DNA from: Microcaldota archaeon
GTDB taxonomy: Archaea > Micrarchaeota > Micrarchaeia > Anstonellales > Anstonellaceae
Length of the DNA: 15,836 nt
NCBI GenBank assembly: GCA_023248665.1
Contig: JAHFEC010000011.1
Span: 1 to 15,836 of the forward strand
Direction: 5' to 3'
Shown here one piece after another: positions 6,499 through 12,151 of this stretch. Below the pieces are notes generated by a model, which did not search any database, had not been told where the DNA came from, and saw only the letters and a list, made by a program, of their open reading frames with translations. Positions within the stretch are counted from its first letter, which is position 1; each line of letters starts with the position of its first letter. The position numbers were made by a program, and so were the translations under genes.

Positions 6499-7536
6499 TT
6501 GAAGCTCGACGCCTTTACTGCGGGCATCGGGCGGCCGTCCAACCCGTTCTCAATCTATTATGGCGTGAACATCAGCCCGTACAAGGAGCCGTTGGACCAG
6601 TTCGATCCTCTCCTGCTGATCCGCCTCTGGAACCGGATGCTCCAAAAAGACGCGTCCAACGGCGATCCGGCCCCCCACTGGAAGCTGGCCGTCTTTGTCG
6701 CAGGGAAATACCGCCTCCTCAACCTGCGAGAGGATCAGGAACCGTTCTCAAGAGTGAAGCAGTGGGAAGTCGAAGAGCTGCGCAAAAAGAGCCTTTTTGA
6801 GCGCGCGGCCCGCGGGCTGGGAATGGAAGAGGAGGTGTCGGTGTTCATCACGGACCAGCTTTGGGAAGACACCCGGTATTGGCAGGCGTTATGCCTGCTT
6901 ATCGAACGGAAAGCGGATATGCCCAACCTGCGCGCTTTCCGCGACCCGGACAAGGCCGTCCAGTTCGGCGACCTCCCCCGTTATCTTCTGGGCGGCATCA
7001 CGGACTCTCAGCGCGAGCGGCTCGCCTGCTTCAAGGGCTGCGAGCTCTATCTTTACGCCGAGCTGGCCGAGGCCTACTTCCTGCGCGACGTCTACGGCGT
7101 GGCGGCCAAAATCGGCCCGCAGTCCGAGGAAGAATATGACCGCTACTTGCGGCCCGATTTCTCCATCGTGCAGATGAAAAATCCGCTCGCCTTGGACAGC
7201 CGGCCCGGGCGGGAGATGCCCGCGATCCCCTACATCGGCCTGAGGGGGGAAGAGCGTATCTGGGACAAGGACTTCGAGATCAAGCCGGGCGAGAACCCGC
7301 TCAAAGGAGCGATCGTCGTCGAATCGAAATTCTCCCAAGCTTCGGATTATCCTGGCGGTCCGCTGGACCAGTACCGCGCGCGCCTAGAGCTAGGCTCCCG
7401 AAACGGCGGAGAATCCCTGAAGGACGTGGCCGACATCAAAATCGCGCGGGGAGCCGACGGCATCGCCAATCTGTCTCGGATGGTCTATGATTACGCCGAA
7501 CAGGTCTTCGGCGCGAAGGGGAGGTCGTGGATATGA
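6499..7536 (+). CDS. Divergent cyclodipeptide synthase (tRNA-dependent) homologue
   Basis: CDPSs join two aminoacyl residues taken from aminoacyl-tRNAs into a cyclic dipeptide. By eye the protein follows Bacillus YvmC and Streptomyces AlbC throughout (numbering from TTG 6499). NISPYK (24-29) matches YvmC GISPFN and places the nucleophilic Ser at 26. AVFVAGKYRLLNL (64-76) matches VLLAGKEAANLL. The basic helix VEELRKKSLFERAARGLG (91-108) matches the tRNA-contact helix, and QLWEDTRYWQAL matches ELQETPEYRAV. Tyr184 and Glu188 in YLYAEL match the catalytic Tyr178/Glu182 of YVIAEL. The usual Tyr-His or Tyr-Pro near AlbC Tyr202 is not evident (IVQMKNPL). A C-terminal part of about 110 residues goes beyond the known CDPS end. 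TTG 6499 has no ribosome site; the true start is probably ATG 6363 across a frameshift. An aminotransferase overlaps its stop by 4 nt. Confidence 0.68.
   Translation: MKLDAFTAGIGRPSNPFSIYYGVNISPYKEPLDQFDPLLLIRLWNRMLQKDASNGDPAPHWKLAVFVAGKYRLLNLREDQEPFSRVKQWEVEELRKKSLFERAARGLGMEEEVSVFITDQLWEDTRYWQALCLLIERKADMPNLRAFRDPDKAVQFGDLPRYLLGGITDSQRERLACFKGCELYLYAELAEAYFLRDVYGVAAKIGPQSEEEYDRYLRPDFSIVQMKNPLALDSRPGREMPAIPYIGLRGEERIWDKDFEIKPGENPLKGAIVVESKFSQASDYPGGPLDQYRARLELGSRNGGESLKDVADIKIARGADGIANLSRMVYDYAEQVFGAKGRSWI
7520..7525 (+). promoter_or_regulatory. Shine-Dalgarno site of the aminotransferase gene
   Basis: GGAGGT lies 7 nt before ATG 7533 and only 1 nt before the in-frame GTG at 7527. This decides the ATG as start. 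The site lies inside the end of the CDPS-like gene, so the two genes are translated from one message. Confidence 0.8.
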
Positions 7537-8543
7537 TCGACCTGAGATACTCCTCTCTTTCGGCCTCTCTCCCTCCAGAGGTAGAATCTGCCTTGGTGCA
7601 AGCCCTGTCCGCCATCCACAGTTACCCGGACGCGGCTTATGCCGATCTCAAGGAGGCGCTAGCCCAAGACGCCGGCCTCACACCTAAGAATATCGCTGTT
7701 GGGAACGGATTGGACGACGTGATTGACCAATTGAGCCGCATCCTGCCCGAGCCCTTCTGGATTCCGACGCCCGCGTTCTGTGAATTCGCCCGCGCCGCGA
7801 AACGGAACGGGAAGGAGATCCGACTCGTGCCCTGCCTGAAAGAAGGCCGGATGAGCACAGGGCCCCTGCAAAACGCGGATAGCGGAACCGTCTGGCTCGC
7901 GAACCCGAACAATCCCACCGGCGGCGCCTATGATAAATCGGAATTGGGGGGTTTGTTCTCGAAGAGCCGTGCAATCATCGTTATGGACGAAGCCTATTTC
8001 GAATTCTGCCAAAAAGAGCTTCTCCCGGACGCTCTTCTCCACCCCAACGTCCTGCGCCTCCGCACCTTCTCGAAAGCAATCGGCCTGCCCGGCATCCGCC
8101 TCGGGTATCTCATGGCCGATGAGAAATGGGTGAAGCGGTTTGAGGAGAACCGACCTTTCTTTCCACTCAACAGCCTGGCCGCGTCAGCCGGGAAATGTTT
8201 GCCCGCATTGCGCAAGAACGCCAAACTGCGCGTGGATCAAATCACCAAAACGCGCGAAAGTTTTTCCGCTCGCCTGCGCAATGCCGGCTACTGCGTGCTG
8301 CTTTCCCAGACCAATTTCGTTCTGGTGGACACCGGGAGCGAGCGGAAAACGAAACAGATGCTGGATGCGCTGGGGCAGGGAGGCGTGAAATTATTGCCGC
8401 CATGGGACGAGGAATTCACCGCTCTGCCCGACCACTATATCCGTTTCGTTATCGGAACGGAAGAAGAGATGGGCCGCGTGGCGCAAGTGCTGGAGGAAAT
8501 GAGGAACGAGGACGGGGGCATGCGGCCGGTCCGTCCATCCTGA
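7533..8543 (+). CDS. HisC-like class I/II PLP-dependent aminotransferase
   Basis: This is a pyridoxal-phosphate enzyme of the histidinol-phosphate aminotransferase / CobD group (336 aa). Motifs in order: VGNGLDDVI (57-65, phosphate-cup region), NPNNPTG (124-130), DEAYFEF (152-158, Asp152 contacting the PLP pyridine nitrogen), RTFSKAIGLPGIRLGY (177-192, with Lys181 forming the Schiff base and Arg189 near the phosphate), and a C-terminal HYIRFVIGTEEE substrate-carboxylate segment. The start overlaps the CDPS-like stop as ATGA and has GGAGGT upstream, so it is the second gene of that operon. No other histidine or cobamide genes are in the window. Because it is tied to a CDPS, it may supply or process an amino acid or keto acid for a small cyclic product; that is inference, and an orphan HisC is the alternative. 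Confidence 0.88.
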   Translation: MIDLRYSSLSASLPPEVESALVQALSAIHSYPDAAYADLKEALAQDAGLTPKNIAVGNGLDDVIDQLSRILPEPFWIPTPAFCEFARAAKRNGKEIRLVPCLKEGRMSTGPLQNADSGTVWLANPNNPTGGAYDKSELGGLFSKSRAIIVMDEAYFEFCQKELLPDALLHPNVLRLRTFSKAIGLPGIRLGYLMADEKWVKRFEENRPFFPLNSLAASAGKCLPALRKNAKLRVDQITKTRESFSARLRNAGYCVLLSQTNFVLVDTGSERKTKQMLDALGQGGVKLLPPWDEEFTALPDHYIRFVIGTEEEMGRVAQVLEEMRNEDGGMRPVRPS

Positions 8544-8571
8544 TCGCGCGCCCGGCGGCCGATATGCGTGG

Positions 8572-9141
8572 CTAATCCGTTTCCATGCGCTTCTGCGCAT
8601 ACTTCAGGAGCGAGGGGGGGCATTTTTCGTCCGCGAGGATTTGGCTCAGTGCCTCTGGGGCTTTTTTCTTGAGCAGGATATCCACTACGGCGTATTTGAA
8701 CGCGTAGCTGGACCGCGAATTCCGCATCCGGGTGAGGACCACGTCTGTTTGACCCTGATCAAGCAAGAGCACGACAAGGGGCATGGTCGCTTCCAGCGCA
8801 GGTTTATCCTCGCGCATCATAGCCAGGTCCGCGATGTTCTGGGCCAGCTTCGGGCCCGCCTCCTTTTTCAAAAGGACCCGCCGGACCTCGTCATCGGCGC
8901 AGAATTTCCGGATCTTCTGGCCCGCCTCCGGGAACCAGCCGCCGAGAAGGGAATATTCGATGTCTTCCATCGCCCGTGTTATCGGATTGCGATGGTATCC
9001 ATTCCCATCCGCGCGCTCCGGCTCGGCGATCCGGGGGGTGGCGCCCCGTATGCCGTCCAATGTGCGCAGAAAGAAATCTCTGTATCCTTTCGTCTGCGGG
9101 TTTATCGTCCGGCGCTTTTTTGTGGTCGTTTTCAGCGTCAT
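8572..9141 (-). CDS. Unrecognised helical protein
   Basis: I do not recognise this 189-residue protein. It has a basic N terminus (MTLKTTTKKRRTINPQTKGYRD), then mostly alpha-helical sequence with repeated Leu/Ala-rich amphipathic stretches (GQKIRKFCADDEVRRVLLKKE, LAQNIADLAMMR, MPLVVLLLDQGQTDVVLTRM, YAFKYAVVDILLKKKAPEAL, PSLLKYAQKRME). These look like HEAT/ARM-type helical pairs, but no repeat consensus is clear. There is no signal peptide or convincing membrane segment. ATG 9141 is chosen because TATTTATT (9164-9171) is centred about 26 nt upstream, implying a leaderless transcript; an in-frame start at 9165 would lie inside that box. It is convergent with the aminotransferase gene (28-nt gap) and lies just downstream of the 16S rRNA gene on the same strand. 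Confidence 0.75.
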   Translation of the reverse strand: MTLKTTTKKRRTINPQTKGYRDFFLRTLDGIRGATPRIAEPERADGNGYHRNPITRAMEDIEYSLLGGWFPEAGQKIRKFCADDEVRRVLLKKEAGPKLAQNIADLAMMREDKPALEATMPLVVLLLDQGQTDVVLTRMRNSRSSYAFKYAVVDILLKKKAPEALSQILADEKCPPSLLKYAQKRMETD

Positions 9142-9163
9142 GAGTAATACATGGAAAGCAAGC

Positions 9164-9171
9164 AATAAATA
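9164..9171 (-). promoter_or_regulatory. TATA box of the unrecognised helical protein gene
   Basis: On the minus strand TATTTATT is centred about 26 nt before ATG 9141. It lies just beyond the end of the 16S transcript's processing stem and a short T-run (9193-9197). Confidence 0.5.
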
Positions 9172-9202
9172 CGTATCTGGCTTGCGCTAGGCAAAAAGTT
9201 TG

Positions 9203-9233
9203 GCACGCTTCAAGGCTAAACCCGAAGATTAGT
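9203..9233 (-). ncRNA. 3' half of the pre-16S processing stem (BHB)
   Basis: This segment pairs with 11597-11627. Outer helix of 13 bp (GCACGCUUCAAGG with CCUUGAAGCGUGC), central 4-bp helix AACC/GGUU, and inner helix of 11 bp (CGAAGAUUAGU with ACUAAUCUUCG). A 3-nt bulge lies on each strand: AUA on the 5' side and UAG here. This is the exact archaeal bulge-helix-bulge geometry cut by the splicing endonuclease to free pre-16S rRNA. Confidence 0.88.
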
Positions 9234-9264
9234 ATGAAACAACTCGAAAGCTGTCTCACGACAT

Positions 9265-9286
9265 GGTAAACCTGCAAAGGTCTACC
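9265..9286 (-). repeat. Hairpin in the 16S 3' trailer and 11-bp repeat
   Basis: In the transcript GGUAGACCU pairs with AGGUUUACC (9 bp including one G-U) around a UUGC loop. The core CCTGCAAAGGT (plus strand, 9271-9281) recurs at 9340-9350, directly next to the mature 16S 3' end. The hairpin lies between the mature end and the processing stem. Its function is unknown. Confidence 0.6.
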
Positions 9287-9970
9287 AAGCAAAGTCTCGC
9301 AATCCCTGCACTCGCAAAATGTCGACTCAAGACTACTCCCCTGCAAAGGTTTGTAGTTTTGGAGGTGATCTATCCGCAGGTTCCCCTACGGATACCTTGT
9401 TACGACTTAGCCCCCCTCATCCAATCTGTGTTCGACAACCTCAAGAAAGGTCGCCTCACACGAACCGAACTTGGGTGACTTGACGGGCGGTGTGTGCAAG
9501 GAGCGGGGACGTATTCACCGCTCGATGTTGACAAGCGATTACTAGGCATTCCAGCTTCATGGGGGCGAGTTTCAGCCCCCGATCCGAACTGAGCATATGT
9601 TTGTGAGATTAGCTTCCCCTTTCGGGGTTGCAGCCCATTGTCATATGCATTGTATGCCACGTGTAGCCCGGGAGATTCAGGCTATACTGACCTACCGTCG
9701 CCGTCTCCTTCCTCCCATTTAACACGGGCAGTCCGCACAGGGTGCACCTCCCCCGGAGGGGAAGTTGGCAACAGTGCGCGACGGTCTCGCTCGTTACAGG
9801 ACTTAACCTGACAGTTCGCACCACGAGCTGACGATGGCCATGCAGCACCTCTCGGCTCGTTGGGTAAGACCTTCAGTCTGACCTTCATTCTGCCGTCGCT
9901 CCCGGTAAGATTCCCGGCGTTGTATCCAATTGAACCGCAGCATCCACGCCTTGTGGTGCTCCCCCGCCAA

Positions 9971-10638
9971 TTCAGGAAACAGCAACAACCAACCTCGCGA
10001 GCCTGTCTTTCTTTGATTCGTGCAGGGAATGGATTTTCCCCGCAAATTTAATCATGCTCTCTCTTCGCGTGATGCGAAATTGCCAGACCCCTCCCGTATA
10101 TGTTAGGTTGGTCGGCATAATCCCGCATTTGCAAAGAAAATTTCGGATGAATATCAATGTTTCTTTGTTCTTCTGGTCAAAGGAAATATATCTTTGAGTT
10201 GCGCATTCCGGTTTCCAAGGCAGTCCGCCTTCGGCGTCCCAGAAACCACTGACATACCACCACACCTCGTCGTCCAAGGACGATTTGATTATGGCTGGCG
10301 TCGGCCAATCCCCTTGCGGCTTCTTATATTCCGAGATTGCCAATAACGCGCCAACGGGCTTTCTCCCGTTTGCGCGAAGCAGGTTCCCCCTGATTCTTGT
10401 CCGAAACCCGAACAATTCAGAGAGAATTGCAGCAATCTCCAAGAGCCATTTGGGTTCATCTTGGTAAATCCTCAACTCGTAGTTTTTCCCTTGCCTCACA
10501 TCGAAACTTCCATCTCGTAAGGCTCCCAGCAAATAACACAATTTCGCCGTCATATAACCTACACTCTTCGTACCGTTAATAAACGATGCAAAGGGTAAGT
10601 TTCCGGTCGTTATTTGCCAAGACGGTTGCGTCCGTTTT
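9971..10638 (-). mobile_element. 16S rRNA intron (archaeal BHB type, about E. coli 919) encoding a homing endonuclease
   Basis: The exons are AAACTTAAAGGAA and TTGGCGGGGGAGCACC, which join to the universal archaeal sequence; a GAA repeated at both edges leaves the exact point ambiguous over 3 nt. Choosing A919/U920 gives the best BHB: central AAGG/CCUG (3 pairs plus one A-G mismatch), 3-nt bulges AAA and AAU, inner helix AAAC/GUUU and weak outer pairs UUA/UGG. The intron is 668 nt, and the endonuclease stop codon ends right at its 3' edge. The site lies beside the central pseudoknot strand (about 916-918). Confidence 0.9.
9972..10553 (-). CDS. LAGLIDADG homing endonuclease inside the 16S intron
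   Basis: This intron-encoded DNA endonuclease should cut intron-less 16S genes and so spread the intron. The 193-residue chain has two LAGLIDADG motifs, LCYLLGALRDGS (5-16, acidic Asp14) and YVSGFWDAEGGL (100-111, Asp106/Glu108), so one protein forms a pseudo-dimer. The beta-rich DNA-contact stretches follow each motif (NYELRIYQDE; QRYISFDQKNKETLIFIRNFL). The C terminus is basic (HESKKDRLARL). ATG 10553 has a weak AGGTT upstream. The gene is transcribed in the same direction as the rRNA and sits entirely within the intron. It is related to the 23S-intron enzyme (shared YLxGALRDGS, GFxDAEG and a QxNxExLxxIRxFL segment). Both motifs keep acidic residues, so it may be active. Confidence 0.92.
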   Translation of the reverse strand: MTAKLCYLLGALRDGSFDVRQGKNYELRIYQDEPKWLLEIAAILSELFGFRTRIRGNLLRANGRKPVGALLAISEYKKPQGDWPTPAIIKSSLDDEVWWYVSGFWDAEGGLPWKPECATQRYISFDQKNKETLIFIRNFLCKCGIMPTNLTYTGGVWQFRITRRESMIKFAGKIHSLHESKKDRLARLVVAVS

Positions 10639-11037
10639 TTCCTTTAAGTTTCAACCTTGCGGCCGTACTCCCCAGGTGGCAGACTTAACACTTACGCTAC
10701 AGCACTGCATGAACCCGAAGTTCATGCAACACCACAGTCTGCATAATTTACTGCTAGGGCTACTCGGGTATCTAATCCGATTCGTTCTCCTAGCCTTCGT
10801 CCCTCACGGTCGGACGTGTTTTGGTCGGGCGCCTTCGCCACTGGTAGTCCTTGCAGGATTACAGAATTTTACCTCTACCCCGCAAGTACTCCCGACCTCC
10901 CCCACTCCCAAGCCAGCCAGTATCCGCTGCACGCCTGACGGTTGAGCCGCCAGATTTCACAGTGGACTTAACTAGCCCGCTACGGACTCTTTAGACCCAA
11001 TATTCGTGGATACCACTCGCTCTGCCAGTATTACCGC

Positions 11038-11070
11038 GTACCGTGCCGATGCTGATGCATTTCATCGCAT
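11038..11070 (-). other. 33-nt mini-intron in the 530 loop of 16S rRNA (BHB)
   Basis: In the rRNA, GTGCCAGCCGCC (E. coli 515-526) should run directly into GCGGTAATAC (527 onward), one of the most conserved stretches known. Here 33 nt separate them. The junctions fold into a full BHB: outer helix UGCC(A)/(C)GGUA, central helix GCCG/CGGU (11073-11076 with 11040-11043), bulges CC^A and AC^G of 3 nt each, and inner helix UGCGAUG paired with CAUC-G-GCA with one bulged G. Cutting after the second base of each bulge removes exactly 33 nt and restores the universal sequence. It encodes no protein. Confidence 0.85.
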
Positions 11071-11555
11071 GGCGGCTGGCACTGGTCTTACCCAGATCTT
11101 ATTCTGCCAATTGTTTGGATTGGCCAAAAGATAGGGAGAAAAATCCCCCTACCACTCGGAGTTCCCCTGTCACGCTTTCGCGCATGGCAAAGGTTTCGCG
11201 CCTGCTGCATCCCGTAGGACTAGGGCCCTTGTCTCAGTGCCCTTCTGGGGGCTCCAACTCCCATTGCCCCTACAGATTATCGGCTTGGTGAGCCGTTACC
11301 TCACCAACTACCTAATCTGCCGCAGTCTCATCCTCAGGCCTCATGACTCCGATTCGCCATAAGGTTTGACCCATCAAGCATTCCAGCATAGGTGGGCGAT
11401 CAGGAATTAACCCCAGTTTCCCGGGGGTATGCCTGTCCTGAGGGCAGATTGACTACGTGTTACTCAGCCGTACGCCGTCCACGATGGTCGTGAACTGACT
11501 TGCATGGCTTAATCGTACTCCGATAGCAGTATCCTCCAGCAGGATCAACTGGAGT

Positions 11556-11761
11556 CACTATTCGCAAAGTGCATTAAAGTTTGACGGTTAGCACTCACTA
11601 ATCTTCGTATGGTTCCTTGAAGCGTGCGTCGAATATCACAGGCGTGACATTCCCATTTCGCGGCAGATGGAATGGGTTAAGTGATTAACACAAACAACCG
11701 GACGCGGTTCGGCTTGCTGCATAGAGGCATCAAGCCGGTGGCCATTGATAGCGTAGTGCAA
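11556..11761 (-). other. 16S rRNA leader
   Basis: This region contains the transcription start (about 11742, 25 nt from the TATA box), the processing-stem half at 11597-11627, and no tRNA or clear gene. On the plus strand a 42-codon frame (11681-11809) crosses it but is not accepted as a gene. Confidence 0.6.
11597..11627 (-). ncRNA. 5' half of the pre-16S processing stem (BHB)
   Basis: Partner of 9203-9233, 42 nt or more upstream of the mature 16S 5' end. It carries the AUA bulge and the AACC strand of the 4-bp central helix. Leader and trailer copies share 13 bp plus 11 bp of perfect complementarity across 2.2 kb, which shows that the 16S is processed as a single-gene transcript. Confidence 0.88.
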
Positions 11762-11782
11762 GTATTTAAAGGTATCGTCGAA
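11762..11782 (-). promoter_or_regulatory. 16S rRNA promoter with shared upstream element
   Basis: On the minus strand TTCGACGATACCTTTAAATA includes an ideal archaeal TATA box TTTAAATA directly behind the 12-bp block TTCGACGATACC. The 15 bp TTCGACGATACCTTT are identical to the sequence in front of the 23S gene at 13641-13655. Confidence 0.8.
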
Positions 11783-11827
11783 ATCTTCGTAAAAGCCGCG
11801 AAAAAATAAATAAGAGGAAAGAAGGGT

Positions 11828-12040
11828 TTACTTGTAATCGCCGTAGCCGTATTGTTCCACGTTCTTCTTGGCGTCCTTATAGCTCAATCCGGGATTATAG
11901 TTCATCTGTTTGAGGGCAAAGAAGTTGACGCGATCCTGTTCGCTTGGCCCCGCGCCGTTCCTTGTGATTTTCTTGAACTCATTTTTTCCCATCCCGTTTC
12001 CCGGATAAACGAGTATCCTTCCGCCGTTTACTTCTGCCAT
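11828..12040 (-). CDS. Small unrecognised protein
   Basis: This is a 70-residue soluble, charged protein that I do not recognise. It reads MAEVNGGRILVYPGNGMG at the start and ends KKNVEQYGYGDYK; the glycine-rich GNGMGKNEF and the Gly/Tyr tail are its most distinctive parts. There is no membrane segment or metal-binding cysteine. ATG 12040 is chosen because GAGGTG (12046-12051) lies 5 nt upstream; an in-frame GTG at 12046 would overlap that site. A TATA-like TCTAAAATA (about 12079-12087) and an inverted repeat AAGGGA/TCCCTT (12058-12073) lie upstream, so it probably has its own regulated promoter. It is on the same strand as, and downstream of, the transglycosylase-like gene, and upstream of the 16S promoter. 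Confidence 0.65.
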   Translation of the reverse strand: MAEVNGGRILVYPGNGMGKNEFKKITRNGAGPSEQDRVNFFALKQMNYNPGLSYKDAKKNVEQYGYGDYK

Positions 12041-12057
12041 ATCCACACCTCACTAAT

Positions 12058-12073
12058 AAGGGAATTATCCCTT
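12058..12073. promoter_or_regulatory. Inverted repeat at the start of the small gene's transcript
   Basis: AAGGGA and TCCCTT are separated by ATTA, about 18 nt before the ATG at 12040 and about 20 nt after the TATA-like box. It overlaps the expected transcription start, where a repressor could act. Inferred from position. Confidence 0.35.
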
Positions 12074-12119
12074 GTCGCCTATTTTAGAACTAAGCTTGAA
12101 ATATAACAAAAATAATTTA

Positions 12120-12144
12120 TTTGTATTGGATAAAACAATACAAA
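12120..12144 (-). terminator. Hairpin terminator after the transglycosylase-like gene
   Basis: TTTGTATTG and CAATACAAA form a 9-bp stem with a 7-nt loop, 8 nt past the stop at 12152. In the transcript it is followed by a U-rich stretch (minus strand of 12104-12118). Confidence 0.6.
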
Positions 12145-12151
12145 ATCCGCC

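Larger units (their letters stand above)
9361..11555 (-). rRNA. rrs: 16S ribosomal RNA with two intervening sequences
   Basis: The small-subunit rRNA runs from ACTCCAGTTGATCCTGCTGG (5' end near 11555) to GGATAGATCACCTCC (3' end near 9361). Landmarks in order are GTGCCAGCCGCC (515-526), ATTAGATACCCG, AAACTTAAAGG, GGCGGGGGAGCACCACAAGG, GCACACACCGCCCGTCA and GTCGTAACAAGG. The archaeal versions at the 915 region and 3' end exclude a bacterial gene. The span is 2195 nt. Removing the 668-nt intron (9971-10638) and the 33-nt insertion (11038-11070) leaves about 1494 nt, a normal archaeal length. The 3' end carries the anti-Shine-Dalgarno CACCTCC, matching the GGAGGT sites used by genes here. No tRNA-Ala or 23S gene follows it; 23S lies upstream on the opposite strand. 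Confidence 0.97.

Noticed and set aside
8641..9190. Plus-strand frames opposite the unrecognised helical protein
   Set aside because: The minus strand has the better protein composition, a TATA box at leaderless distance and no Arg/Pro shadow bias.
9142..9360. A tRNA gene downstream of 16S
   Set aside because: No T-loop GTTCRA box or acceptor pairing was found on either strand; the structure present is the 16S trailer hairpin and processing stem.
10586..11291. Plus-strand open frames across the 16S gene (for example 10586-10945 and 11043-11291)
   Set aside because: They lie antisense to conserved rRNA sequence and read no protein family.
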